Assembly: GCA_019233975.1 (NCBI GenBank)
Contig: JAFALY010000035.1
Location: forward strand, 1-64,000
From: Alphaproteobacteria bacterium
Lineage (GTDB): Bacteria; Pseudomonadota; Alphaproteobacteria; UBA9219
DNA length: 64,000 nucleotides
Direction of reading: 5' to 3'
Within the stretch, counting starts at the first letter, position 1, and every line of letters starts with the position of its first letter. A program made the position numbers and the translations under genes. Under the pieces are notes generated by a model that saw only the letters and a list, made by a program, of their open reading frames with translations, was not told where the DNA came from and did not search any database. Positions 20,357 through 28,666 of this stretch are shown piece after piece.

Positions 20357-22120
20357 TTAGGCTTCGTCCTTCTTCTGCGCTTTCTTGATCGCAGCGCCGA
20401 GGATGTCACCCAGCGAAGCGCCTGAATCGGACGAACCGTATTCTGCCATCGCCTGCTTTTCTTCATCCAGTTCGCGCGCCTTGATCGACAACGCTACCTT
20501 GCGGGCGCCTTTGTCGATGTTGGTGATCTTGGCGTCGACCTTTTCACCGACAGCGAAGCGGTCTGCGCGCTGTTCTGAACGGTCGCGGGCCAGATCGCCG
20601 CGCTTGATGAAGCCGGTGAAACCGTTGGCGGTGTCGCCCAGCGAGACTTCGATACCGGCTTCCTGAACCGTGCTGACGGTGCAGGTGACGATGTCGCCCT
20701 TCTTAAAGTTGACGGCAACGCCTTCGAATGGATCTTCAGACAGCTGCTTGATGCCAAGGCTGATGCGTTCCTTTTCGGCGTCGATCTCAAGGATCTTGAC
20801 CGTAACGCTCTGGCCCTTTTGATAGTCCTTGATGGCTTCTTCGCCAGCCTTATCCCATGCGATATCGGACATGTGAACCATGCCGTCGATGTCGCCGGTC
20901 AGACCGACAAACAGGCCGAATTCGGTGATGTTGCGAATTTCACCGGACAGCGTGTCGCTTTCCTTGTGATCTTGCGCAAACTTCGCCCAGGGGTTGTCGA
21001 CGCACTGCTTGATGCCCAAGCTGATGCGGCGCTTCTGCATATCGATTTCGAGGACGATGACTTCCACTTCCTGGCTCGATGAAACGATCTTGCCGGGGTG
21101 AACGTTCTTCTTGGTCCACGACATTTCGCTGACATGCACCAGGCCTTCGATGCCCGGCTCCAGTTCGACAAAGGCGCCGTAGTCGGTGATGTTGGTCACG
21201 CGGCCCTTCATGCGCAGGCCAACAGGGTACTTGGCGACCACGCCTTCCCACGGATCGGCTTCCAGCTGCTTCATGCCGAGGCTGATACGCTGCGTTTCAG
21301 CGTTGAAGCGGATCACCTGCACGGTGACCTGCTGCCCGATTTGCAGCATTTCCGACGGATGGTTGATACGCTTCCAGGCGATGTCGGTGACGTGCAACAG
21401 GCCGTCCACGCCGCCCAGATCAACGAACGCGCCGTAGTCGGTGATGTTTTTCACAACACCCTGCAGAACCTGGCCTTCCTTCAGGCCGGCGATCAGGTCG
21501 CTGCGCGCTTCCGCACGGCTTTCTTCCAGAACGGCGCGGCGCGACACGACGATGTTGCCGCGGGCGCGATCCATCTTCAGGATCGCGAACGGTTGCGGGG
21601 TACCCATTAACGGGGTGATGTCGCGCACGGGGCGGATATCAACCTGGCTGCCGGGCAGGAAGGCTGTGGCGCCGTTCAGGTCAACCGTAAAGCCGCCCTT
21701 GACGCGGCCAAAGATGACGCCCGTAACATGCGCGTTCTTGTCAAAGCTTTGTTGCAGAACGGTCCAGCTTTCTTCGCGCTTGGCCTTTTCGCGGGACAGC
21801 ATCGCTTCGCCGTCGCGGTTTTCCATGCGTTCCAGGAACACTTCGACCATGTCGCCGACCTTCAGTTCGGCGGGTTGGCCGGCCATCGCGAATTCACGCA
21901 AGGCCACACGGCCTTCGGACTTCAGACCGACGTCGATCATCACGAATTCTTTTTCAACCGAGCGGATAACGCCCTTAACAACCGAACCTTCCAGGCTGCC
22001 GGACTTGCCGAAGCTTTCTTCCAGAAGGGCGGCAAAGCTTTCGCCGCTGGCCGGGGCCGGGGCGTTCGCTGCTGTTGGCGTAAGCGTTTCGCTTGCGCGC
22101 TTTGTCGTTGTACGTGCCAT
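20357..22120 (-). CDS. rpsA: 30S ribosomal protein S1
   Basis: The protein of 587 residues has six S1 (OB-fold) domains. Repeated signatures include ITDYGAFVDLGGVDGLLHVTD, ITDYGAFVELEPGIEGLVH, ITEFGLFVGLTGDIDGMVH and RISLGIKQ/RISLGMKQ. S1 binds mRNA leaders on the 30S subunit and aids initiation. The first 25 residues form an Ala/Thr-rich leader typical of alphaproteobacteria. The start at ATG 22120 has AAAGGA upstream. It follows cmk on the same strand, the usual cmk-rpsA order, with a 190-base spacer that could hold its own promoter and leader. Confidence 0.97.
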   Translation of the reverse strand: MARTTTKRASETLTPTAANAPAPASGESFAALLEESFGKSGSLEGSVVKGVIRSVEKEFVMIDVGLKSEGRVALREFAMAGQPAELKVGDMVEVFLERMENRDGEAMLSREKAKREESWTVLQQSFDKNAHVTGVIFGRVKGGFTVDLNGATAFLPGSQVDIRPVRDITPLMGTPQPFAILKMDRARGNIVVSRRAVLEESRAEARSDLIAGLKEGQVLQGVVKNITDYGAFVDLGGVDGLLHVTDIAWKRINHPSEMLQIGQQVTVQVIRFNAETQRISLGMKQLEADPWEGVVAKYPVGLRMKGRVTNITDYGAFVELEPGIEGLVHVSEMSWTKKNVHPGKIVSSSQEVEVIVLEIDMQKRRISLGIKQCVDNPWAKFAQDHKESDTLSGEIRNITEFGLFVGLTGDIDGMVHMSDIAWDKAGEEAIKDYQKGQSVTVKILEIDAEKERISLGIKQLSEDPFEGVAVNFKKGDIVTCTVSTVQEAGIEVSLGDTANGFTGFIKRGDLARDRSEQRADRFAVGEKVDAKITNIDKGARKVALSIKARELDEEKQAMAEYGSSDSGASLGDILGAAIKKAQKKDEA

Positions 22121-22310
22121 TTGTAGATTTTCCTTTCGCGGGTGTGGTCGGACGCTGCCTTCCATCACCGGCATGCTTTCGCTTTGGCGGATGCACCGCC
22201 GTTTTGTTGAACCTGCCACAAGACCGGGCGGAGGCTGAAAGCAAGGCCGCATGCCCGTCATTTGTCACAGGGTGCCGGCACCTGCCGGCGGCCTGCATTA
22301 TACCAGAAAT

Positions 22311-22979
22311 TCAGGCGCGCCCCAGCTTTTGCCGGATGATGCGCATGCTTTCCTGATACACAGCCTCGGCATCCATGGTGGTGGTATCCATCACAACGGC
22401 GTCCGCGGCGGGTTTTGTCTGGGCTACCGAACGGGTCGCATCGCGCGTATCACGTTCGACAAGGGCCTGAAAAACCGCGTCGTAAGTAACATTTTCACCC
22501 CTGGCCTGCAACTGATTAAAACGCCTGCGCGCCCGTTCTTCGGCGCTGGCGGTAATAAACAGTTTGACGGGGGCGTAAGGGGCAATAACGGTACCAATAT
22601 CGCGCCCGTCAACAACGGCGCCTGCCTTCCCACCGGGTGGGTTTAAACAGAAATCTTTCTGATATTTCAGTAAGTTAGTTCTAACTTCAGGCACGGCGGC
22701 CACTAAGGACGCACCCGTGCCTGAGGCCGCGCTGCGCAGTTCGGGCTGACTCAAAAAGGTGGCACTGTCACCCGTGCAAAACTTTTCAGAGGCGGCAATG
22801 GCGTCTGCGGCGTTACCGGCCTGCCCGCCATCCTGAACGGCCTGATAGGCCACCGCCCGGTATAAAAGACCCGTATCCAGATAGGCAAAACCCAGTGTTG
22901 CCGCGATGCGTTCGGCCAAAGTGCCTTTACCGCTCGCGGAGGTGCCGTCGACGGCGATGATGGTGGGTTTTTGCTGCAT
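22311..22979 (-). CDS. cmk: Cytidylate kinase
   Basis: The product of 222 residues has the P-loop AVDGTSASGKGTLAERIA, LDTGLLYRAVAYQ and VVDGRDIGTVIAPYAPVKLFITASAEERARRR, the CMP-binding and lid elements. It phosphorylates CMP and dCMP with ATP. ATG at 22979 gives the standard N-terminus (MQQKPTIIAVDG). It lies upstream of rpsA, conserved order. Confidence 0.96.
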   Translation of the reverse strand: MQQKPTIIAVDGTSASGKGTLAERIAATLGFAYLDTGLLYRAVAYQAVQDGGQAGNAADAIAASEKFCTGDSATFLSQPELRSAASGTGASLVAAVPEVRTNLLKYQKDFCLNPPGGKAGAVVDGRDIGTVIAPYAPVKLFITASAEERARRRFNQLQARGENVTYDAVFQALVERDTRDATRSVAQTKPAADAVVMDTTTMDAEAVYQESMRIIRQKLGRA

Positions 22980-23024
22980 TATGTCTCTATAGAACTTTGG
23001 GGTCACACAGTTCAACCAGCAAAA

Positions 23025-23050
23025 AACCCCGCCTTTTGAGGGGCGGGGTT
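23025..23050 (-). terminator. Rho-independent terminator of the parvulin gene
   Basis: On the minus strand AACCCCGCC and GGCGGGGTT form a nine-pair stem around an eight-base loop, followed by TTTT. It lies about 21 bases past the stop of the parvulin gene and separates it from cmk. Confidence 0.9.
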
Positions 23051-23071
23051 CTATGGCGGCCTTGTAAAGGC

Positions 23072-23926
23072 TTACTTCTTGTCGGCCTTGGGTTCTTCCT
23101 TCATCGGCGATCCGTCGATGTTGAACTTTTCGACCTTGGCCTTGGCTTCCAGATCCTTGATCAGGTCGTTGGTCATTTCCTGACCCAGCTGGTTGCCGAT
23201 TTGATCCTTCACTTCGTCGAGCGGCGGGGCCGACGATTTGCGCTTATCTTCGACCTTGATGACGTGATAACCGAATTCGGTTTTGACCGGCTTGTCGCTG
23301 ACTTCACCGACCTTCATGCCGAACGCGGCGTCGGCAAAGGGCTTCACCATCGCGTCATGCGGGAAGTAATTCAGATCACCGCCCTGCTTGGCCGATGATT
23401 TGTCTTCCGACTTTTCTTCCGCCAGCTTGGCGAAATCGGCACCATCCTTCAGTTGCTTGATGATGGCGGTCGCTTCGTCTTCGGTCTTGACGAGGATATG
23501 ACGTGCGCGCACTTCTTCCTGCGGCTTGAACTTGGTGCTCAGCTCATCATAACGGGCCTTGATCTTGGCGTCCGTGATCTTGGGCTGTACCGTGCGGCGG
23601 ACATAGGTTTCAGCGACAATCTGCGCTTCGGCGTCCTTGACCTTTTCCTTCACTTCCTTGTCGTTCTGCAGTTTCTGCGCATAGCCTTGTTGCGCGGCGA
23701 TCTTGGTTGCGATCATGCGTTGCAGGACTTGCGGATACAGCATTTGCGGCGGGATCTGCTGCGCCTGCGGGCCGAGGCCTTGCAGTTCGCGCATAACGTC
23801 CGAACGGTGCAGTTCGTCGCCGTTCACACGCGCAACAACCGGGTCAGATGCATCGGCGGCAAAAGCGGGGACGACAAACGCGCCCATCAGCAACGCGGCC
23901 GTGGTGAGAAGGAGGGTTTTCTTCAT
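23072..23926 (-). CDS. Periplasmic parvulin-type peptidyl-prolyl isomerase
   Basis: The protein of 284 residues has a signal peptide (MKKTLLLTTAALLMGAFVV, AxA near residue 24). A SurA/PrsA-like helical N-domain follows, then a parvulin domain at about residues 135-232 with VRARHILVKTEDEATAI, GGDLNYFPHDAMVKPF and TEFGYHVIKVEDKR. It should catalyse prolyl isomerisation and chaperone exported proteins in the periplasm. The charged tail (KADKK) is not a membrane anchor. It has its own terminator; monocistronic expression is likely. Confidence 0.94.
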   Translation of the reverse strand: MKKTLLLTTAALLMGAFVVPAFAADASDPVVARVNGDELHRSDVMRELQGLGPQAQQIPPQMLYPQVLQRMIATKIAAQQGYAQKLQNDKEVKEKVKDAEAQIVAETYVRRTVQPKITDAKIKARYDELSTKFKPQEEVRARHILVKTEDEATAIIKQLKDGADFAKLAEEKSEDKSSAKQGGDLNYFPHDAMVKPFADAAFGMKVGEVSDKPVKTEFGYHVIKVEDKRKSSAPPLDEVKDQIGNQLGQEMTNDLIKDLEAKAKVEKFNIDGSPMKEEPKADKK

Positions 23927-24075
23927 CGATATATCCTTGCAGGTTAGAGAATCTGAAGAGATCAGAGACAGGACGTCCTTCAGGGTTAACGGGTTAAGGT
24001 TGAAACATCAAGCCCCATAAATGCGGCGGTAAAAGGGCGGGAACGGAAAAGGCTCGCGCCCATGCAGGCAACAAA

Positions 24076-24101
24076 AAAGGCGGTTCAGAAGAACCGCCTT
24101 T
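24076..24101 (-). terminator. Rho-independent terminator of carD
   Basis: On the minus strand AAAGGCGGTTC-TTCT-GAACCGCCTTT forms an 11-bp perfect stem, followed by TTTG. It lies 23 bases past the carD stop. Confidence 0.92.
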
Positions 24102-24124
24102 GATGTTTTGATACTGACGCCGAC

Positions 24125-24640
24125 TTAGGCCGCTTTCTTTTCGCGTTCCTTGGTCAGGACGTTTTCCAGCTTCTGCGTCGCCTTCATCTGATCGATCTTT
24201 TCGACGGCGGCCAGTTCACGGGCCAGACGTTCCAGCGCGGCCTGATAAATCTGGCGTTCGCTGTAGGACTGTTCCGGTTGGTCCGAACCGCGATGCAAAT
24301 CACGCACGACTTCGGCGATGGAGACCGGATCGCCCGAATTGATCTTTGATTCATATTCCTGCGCGCGACGCGACCACATGACGCGGCGAACCTTGGAACG
24401 ACCTTGCAGGGTGGTCAGCGCTTCCTTGATACGGTCGCGCGAGCTAAGGCGGCGCAGACCCGATGTCTTGGCTTTGCTGACGGGAACCTTCAGGCGCATG
24501 CGATCCTGTTCGAACGAAATCGAGTACAGCATCACATTTTCACCGGCAACGGCAAAACTATCTATACCTTCGATACGACCAACACCGTGAGCAGGATAAA
24601 CAACAAAATCACCCTTCTTAAATTCCAACTTTTCAGCCAT
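24125..24640 (-). CDS. carD: CarD family transcriptional regulator
   Basis: The product of 171 residues has the Tudor-like RNA-polymerase-interaction domain (FKKGDFVVYPAHGVGRIEGI, MRLKVPVSKAKTSGLRRL). It is followed by the helical DNA-binding domain (VMWSRRAQEYESKINSGD, ERLARELAAVEKI). CarD binds the RNA polymerase beta subunit and stabilises open complexes, notably at rRNA promoters. GAGGGAG lies ahead of ATG 24640. It is monocistronic, with its own terminator. Confidence 0.96.
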   Translation of the reverse strand: MAEKLEFKKGDFVVYPAHGVGRIEGIDSFAVAGENVMLYSISFEQDRMRLKVPVSKAKTSGLRRLSSRDRIKEALTTLQGRSKVRRVMWSRRAQEYESKINSGDPVSIAEVVRDLHRGSDQPEQSYSERQIYQAALERLARELAAVEKIDQMKATQKLENVLTKEREKKAA

Positions 24641-24949
24641 GCGCACATCTCCCTCAAAAAATACCAGGCGGCAAGTATCACAAACAATCGTGACAAAACG
24701 GGGGCGTAACAAAATGGCTATTCCGCAACGCAAAACTTACGGAAACGTCCAAACCCACATTCATCAAAGGGTTATTCGGATAACCTGTCCTTACGTGAGA
24801 TCTTATACCATTTTTTAGTAATTATTACAAAGCTTTCATGTCATAAAGAAAAACATCCATGCTAATCAATAGATTAGATGGGAAAAAATAGTTAACGAAT
24901 CTGCCTATAACGGAATCGGAAAGAGACTCAGTCGTTAACGAATATCCGG
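24641..24949. other. AT-rich intergenic region between carD and fdxA
   Basis: This stretch of 309 bases has no gene I can support and is clearly richer in A and T than its surroundings. It holds the carD upstream region and the fdxA 3' flank. A 10-base direct repeat, GTTAACGAAT, occurs at 24891-24900 and 24934-24943. No convincing fdxA terminator hairpin was seen. Confidence 0.6.
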
Positions 24950-25282
24950 TTACTCACCGGCCTTTTCGCTGAAAAACTCTTTGAATTTATTGGGTTTTCC
25001 CTTCCATTCATCCGCGTCTGCCGGGGCGTCTTTTTTGCGGGTGATGTTGGGCCATTTGGCGGCATAGTCGCGATTCATTTCCAGCCATTTTTCAGCTTCC
25101 TTGTCGGTATCGGAAATAATCGCCTCTGCCGGGCATTCGGGTTCGCAAACGCCGCAGTCGATGCATTCATCGGGGCTGATAACCAGCATGTTTTCGCCTT
25201 CATAGAAGCAATCTACGGGGCAAACTTCCACGCAATCCATGTATTTGCAGCGGATACAGGCTTCGGTCACAACATACGGCAT
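24950..25282 (-). CDS. fdxA: Seven-iron ferredoxin FdxA
   Basis: The protein of 110 residues starts [19 protein letters not shown] and has [12 protein letters not shown]. This is the 7Fe pattern: one [3Fe-4S] and one [4Fe-4S] cluster, with the FdxA C-terminal extension of about 50 residues rich in acidic and Lys residues. It acts as a low-potential electron carrier. GGAG precedes the start. It is transcribed divergently from fur across 116 bases. Confidence 0.95.
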   Translation of the reverse strand: MPYVVTEACIRCKYMDCVEVCPVDCFYEGENMLVISPDECIDCGVCEPECPAEAIISDTDKEAEKWLEMNRDYAAKWPNITRKKDAPADADEWKGKPNKFKEFFSEKAGE

Positions 25283-25398
25283 AACAAACTCCTTCGCCGG
25301 CGCCGGGCGCCTGCGTCATCTAAAAATCCAGAGGGCTTTCATAAGCAAGCCGGGCGCTTAATGCAAGACCCTATTCAGGGGGTCAAGAAAGGCATGAC

Positions 25399-25848
25399 AT
25401 GGCCCTAAAACCGGATTATTTTGCCCCCATGAATATTACACGCATTGAAAAACTGTGCCAGGAACGCGGTCTGAAAATGACCGAGCAACGGCGCGTTATC
25501 TGCCGCGTTTTATCGCAGGCCGACGACCATCCCGACGTGGAATCCATCTTCCAGCGTGCCGCAGCCATAGACCCGAAAATCAGCATTGCCACGGTTTACC
25601 GTACCATGCGCCTGTTCGAAGAGGCGAATGTGATCGAAAAACTGGATCTGGGCGATGGCCGCGCGCGTTACGAAGAAAACCGCGACGAACATCACCACCA
25701 TCTGGTGGATATCAAGTCGGGCCGCGTGATCGAGTTCAAGAATGAAGAGCTGGAGGCGATGAAGCGCAAAATCGCCGCCGATCTGGGCTATGACATGGTC
25801 GATTGCCGGCTTGAGATTTATGGTATTCCCAAAACATCCAAGGCCTGA
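25399..25848 (+). CDS. fur: Ferric uptake regulator family protein (alphaproteobacterial Fur type)
   Basis: The protein of 149 residues has a winged helix (GLKMTEQRRVICRVLSQA, KISIATVYRTMRLFEE) and the metal site ENRDEHHHHLVDIKSGRVIEF. The CxxC zinc pairs of E. coli Fur are missing, as in alphaproteobacterial Fur/Mur proteins. These respond to Mn or Fe and repress uptake genes. ATG 25399 has AAGAAAGG six bases upstream; ATG 25429 is an alternative shorter start. fdxA diverges from it, and sodB, a frequent Fur target, lies about 2.5 kb away. Confidence 0.93.
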   Translation: MALKPDYFAPMNITRIEKLCQERGLKMTEQRRVICRVLSQADDHPDVESIFQRAAAIDPKISIATVYRTMRLFEEANVIEKLDLGDGRARYEENRDEHHHHLVDIKSGRVIEFKNEELEAMKRKIAADLGYDMVDCRLEIYGIPKTSKA

Positions 25849-25878
25849 AGGGTTAAGGAACCGGGGTTGTGCAGGTAA

Positions 25879-25907
25879 TTGACGCCAGCGTTTAAAACGT
25901 CTATCAG
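25879..25907 (+). promoter_or_regulatory. Sigma-70-type promoter of tRNA-Thr
   Basis: TTGACG (25879-25884), a 17-base spacer and TATCAG (25902-25907) lie 19 bases before the mature tRNA 5' end. This is ideal spacing for a stable-RNA promoter. Confidence 0.6.
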
Positions 25908-25926
25908 CATGCCCTTACGTCGTTTC

Positions 25927-26001
25927 GCCGTTGTAGCTCAGGGGTAGAGCAGCGCATTCGTAATGCGCGGGTCGGGGGTTCAATTCCCTCCAACGGCACC
26001 A
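25927..26001 (+). tRNA. tRNA-Thr (CGT)
   Basis: The cloverleaf is complete. The acceptor pairs GCCGTTG with CAACGGC, and the D arm contains AGCTCAGGGGTAGAGC. The anticodon stem GCGCA/TGCGC encloses TTCGTAA with anticodon CGT, and the T arm has GGTTCAATTCC. The discriminator A and CCA are encoded (25998-26001). It decodes ACG. Confidence 0.97.
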
Positions 26002-26101
26002 CGTAATTACGCATACAACACAGCCGCCATCCCAAATCATCTCTTTGTGTCACCGCCGGTTTTATGCATGATGGGGCACGTCCTGCCTGACCGAGGTTTT
26101 C

Positions 26102-26995
26102 ATGCCCGCACCCGCTATTATCGTCACCGCCGGTGATGAACAGTATTTCACCCTTTTGGCTGATCTGATCCAGTCCATTCGTCACCAGACCTATGACTTG
26201 GCGTTTGATCTGGGCGTGATCGATGTCGGACTCAGTGCCGACAACAAAAGCTGGCTGGCGTTACAGGGCGTCACGGTTGTGCCCGCCCGAAGCGATATCG
26301 ACTATCCGGGCCGCACGGAATGGGAACAGAAAAAGCCCGGCTTTCGCACGCTGACGGCACGCCTTTTTATGCGCAGCTATTTTCCCGGCTATGACACCTA
26401 TATGTGGATGGATGCCGATGTGTGGGTGCAGACGCCCGATGCGATCAACTGCATGCTGAAAGCCGCCGCGCAAAGCGACGCCATTCACATTTGTTGCGAA
26501 CTGGACCGTTGTTATAAAACCTTCTTTGAACATGCGGCGATCTGGCACATTTTCCGCGACTGGTATAACGCGAATTACGGCGAACAAGTTGGCGCGGCCA
26601 TGACGTTAAAGCCGATGCTGAACGCGGGCGTGTGGGCGATGTCCAAGGCCTCGCCTGTGTGGCAGGCCTGGGTTGATTTGTACACCGCCGCCCTGCAGAA
26701 ATTGAACGAAGCGACGGACAAAAGCTTTATGGCGGACCAGTTGGGGTTGAACATCCTTCTGTATCTGCAAAAGCTGCCGCATGTGATTATGCCCGCGACG
26801 TTTAACTGGATCACGTTCTACGCCTTGCCGATGTTCGACCCGCAAAGCGGGCTGTATGTGGAACCGGCGCCGCCTTACCGGCCCATATCGCAGTTTCACC
26901 TGACGCGGCCCATCAAAATCCAGTCAGAGAAAATTGCCTGCGTCGGCGGCGGTGAAGTTGAAAGGCCCCTGACTTTCGCCAGACGTCAGGGATAA
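26102..26995 (+). CDS. Predicted glycosyltransferase (nucleotide-sugar GT-A fold)
   Basis: The protein of 297 residues begins with a Rossmann-like APAIIVTAGDEQYFTLLADL. It carries YDTYMWMDADVWVQ, a DxD metal/nucleotide-sugar site, and later MLNAGVWAMSK and MADQLGLNILLYL, which fit GT8-like retaining transferases. The acceptor and sugar are unknown. No signal peptide is present, so it is cytoplasmic or membrane-associated. It follows tRNA-Thr by 100 bases and stands alone, so context gives little help. The start ATG 26102 has the upstream GAGG. Confidence 0.75.
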   Translation: MPAPAIIVTAGDEQYFTLLADLIQSIRHQTYDLAFDLGVIDVGLSADNKSWLALQGVTVVPARSDIDYPGRTEWEQKKPGFRTLTARLFMRSYFPGYDTYMWMDADVWVQTPDAINCMLKAAAQSDAIHICCELDRCYKTFFEHAAIWHIFRDWYNANYGEQVGAAMTLKPMLNAGVWAMSKASPVWQAWVDLYTAALQKLNEATDKSFMADQLGLNILLYLQKLPHVIMPATFNWITFYALPMFDPQSGLYVEPAPPYRPISQFHLTRPIKIQSEKIACVGGGEVERPLTFARRQG

Positions 26996-27006
26996 GCCTT
27001 CTGCGA

Positions 27007-27216
27007 CTAGACTTCGGGCTTACCCGGTTCGCGGGATACCACCATGCCATCGGTCCGGTTTATTTCCATGCCATCAACCGTGATGATTTTACGGACAGGC
27101 GTAAACACATTCAATTTGCCGAGGCTCAACCAGCAGGCAAGCAAGATATCGCACGCCACAAACAAAGGTCCTTTGTCGCCGTCACCACCATCTTTGCCTG
27201 GATTATCGTACGCCAT
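27007..27216 (-). CDS. Small protein of unknown function, paralogue A
   Basis: The product of 69 residues starts MAYDNPGKDGGDGDKGP, a Gly/Asp-rich head. A hydrophobic segment (LFVACDILLACWLSLG) and a beta-like tail (FTPVRKIITVDGMEI) follow. The next gene upstream encodes a protein with the same head (MAFDNPGDGG) and a matching PVR...VGG...VS pattern, so the two look like tandem paralogues. No strong ribosome binding site is seen. The function is unknown. Confidence 0.5.
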   Translation of the reverse strand: MAYDNPGKDGGDGDKGPLFVACDILLACWLSLGKLNVFTPVRKIITVDGMEINRTDGMVVSREPGKPEV

Positions 27217-27239
27217 TGGCCTGCCAACAAAGTACAACG

Positions 27240-27467
27240 CTAGGGATTAGGGTGGTTGGGGTCTTGGTTTTTGGGCAGCAGGTGCATGGAGACTAACAGG
27301 CCATGACCTGTGCCGATGATCGCGCCGCCTACCCTGAAGACCAGTCGTACCGGTGCCATGTGTGAGTTGGCCAGAAATTTGACCAGCGAGAGGTCGCGCA
27401 AGACCGCCACAACCGGTTCTGAACCACCACCACCGCGACCACCATCACCCGGATTATCAAATGCCAT
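27240..27467 (-). CDS. Small protein of unknown function, paralogue B
   Basis: The product of 75 residues starts MAFDNPGDGGRGGGGSEP. A segment VVAVLRDLSLVKFLANSHM and a weakly hydrophobic stretch with APVRLVFRVGGAIIGTGHG follow, and the tail is Asn/Pro-rich. Its head and PVR region align with the neighbour downstream (27007-27216), which supports both being real. It ends 23 bases before that gene. The start could extend to 27482. No known domain was recognised. Confidence 0.5.
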   Translation of the reverse strand: MAFDNPGDGGRGGGGSEPVVAVLRDLSLVKFLANSHMAPVRLVFRVGGAIIGTGHGLLVSMHLLPKNQDPNHPNP

Positions 27468-27517
27468 AACAATACGAACCAAAAATAATCAACTAAATCG
27501 CTAACCACCTTGCGGAT

Positions 27518-27700
27518 TTAAGAATCCAGGTTATCAGGTATGAATACGCCCAGCAAACCGCCTTTTCTGCCGGTGCCGGTAGGGCGAATAGATCCTTTTT
27601 TAAAGATGTTTTTGTCCTCACCACTGCTCAGCATGCCGGCTATGGCGTCCGACACACGAAACCAAAGCCAACGACCGCTACCCTGATTATTTCCTGACAT
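27518..27700 (-). CDS. Small protein of unknown function (third of the tandem set)
   Basis: The product of 60 residues starts MSGNNQGSGRWLWFRVSDA and ends with GRKGGLLGVFIPDNLDS. GGGGA about eight bases upstream of ATG 27700 is a clear ribosome binding site. The Gly/Asn-rich head recalls the two downstream genes, although the rest does not align clearly. All three point the same way and lie within 700 bases, consistent with one small operon downstream of the sodB terminator. Confidence 0.5.
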   Translation of the reverse strand: MSGNNQGSGRWLWFRVSDAIAGMLSSGEDKNIFKKGSIRPTGTGRKGGLLGVFIPDNLDS

Positions 27701-27766
27701 AAAACCATTCCCCAAAAACTATTATCCATAATTCACACAGACCATAGCGCATGGACATGAAACTAA

Positions 27767-27790
27767 AAACCCCGCCTTTGGGGCGGGGTT
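27767..27790 (-). terminator. Rho-independent terminator of sodB
   Basis: On the minus strand AAACCCCGCC and GGCGGGGTTT pair around a short loop, followed by TTAG. It lies 40 bases past the sodB stop and insulates the small-protein genes downstream. Confidence 0.85.
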
Positions 27791-27829
27791 TCAAGTTTTT
27801 TGCTGTTAATAATTGAGGGGCTAAGTTCT

Positions 27830-28429
27830 TCAGGCGCCCAGATTCTTTGCGGCAAAATCCCAGTTCACAAGGTGATCAAGGAACGCCTGCACCATATCGC
27901 CGCGGCGGTTCTGGTAGTCGATGTAATAGGCATGTTCCCACACATCGCAGGTCAGCAACGGCTTCAGGCCCAGCACCGACGGCGTCACGGCGTTCGCGGT
28001 TTTGGCGACGTCCAGCTTGCCTTCCTTGTTGACGACAAGCCACGCCCAGCCTGAACCGAACTGCGTCAGGGCGGCATCCTTGAACTTGGCTTTGAAGGCG
28101 TCCAGACCGCCGAAATCGGCATCAATGCGTTGCGCCAGGGCGCCCGTGGGCGCGCCGCCGCCTTGCGGCTTCATGCTGTTCCAGAAGAAAGTATGGTTCC
28201 ATATCTGCGCGGCGTTGTTGAAAATCTTCGCCTTGCTGTCGTCGCCATAAGTGGCGGCGATGATGGATTCCAGCGTCGCATTTTCATGCGGTGTGCCGGC
28301 CACCAGCGCGTTCAGCGTATCGACATAGGCCTTGTGATGCTTGCCGTAATGAAAGTCGAATGTCTTGGATGACATATGCGGCTCAAGCGCGGTCGGGGTA
28401 TAAGGCAGGGCGGGGAGTTCAAACGGCAT
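27830..28429 (-). CDS. sodB: Iron-type superoxide dismutase
   Basis: The protein of 199 residues has the metal ligands in FDFHYGKHHKAYVDTLN, AAQIWNHTFFW and LLTCDVWEHAYYIDYQNRR. The length and the FWNSMKPQGGG region fit the Fe-type SodB. It dismutates superoxide in the cytoplasm. GGAGG precedes the ATG at 28429. The gene has a strong terminator and appears monocistronic. Confidence 0.96.
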   Translation of the reverse strand: MPFELPALPYTPTALEPHMSSKTFDFHYGKHHKAYVDTLNALVAGTPHENATLESIIAATYGDDSKAKIFNNAAQIWNHTFFWNSMKPQGGGAPTGALAQRIDADFGGLDAFKAKFKDAALTQFGSGWAWLVVNKEGKLDVAKTANAVTPSVLGLKPLLTCDVWEHAYYIDYQNRRGDMVQAFLDHLVNWDFAAKNLGA

Positions 28430-28666
28430 AAGGGCCTCCGTGGCATGAGGTGATTGAGGGGCGTCAGAAGATATCGGGGACGAATTTTTTGTTCCCTACG
28501 ACACTCGGCACTATGTGCGCTATTCGGATTAACCCGTCAATTGACAAATTCCTTCAGAAAGCGCGACTACGTGAAGAAAGGTTACTTAATCCTCCGGAAT
28601 GATGGGGGTAAGCTATATGTATGCGAAATAAGGTGATGCCCGGCCCGCGAAAGACTTAGATCCCGC

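Noticed and set aside
27830-28054. Open frames on the plus strand inside sodB
   Set aside because: They are shadows of sodB; codon structure and conservation belong to the minus-strand enzyme.
28454-28636. Open frame for 60 residues between sodB and the Hint gene
   Set aside because: The composition is not protein-like, there is no ribosome binding site and no recognisable motif.
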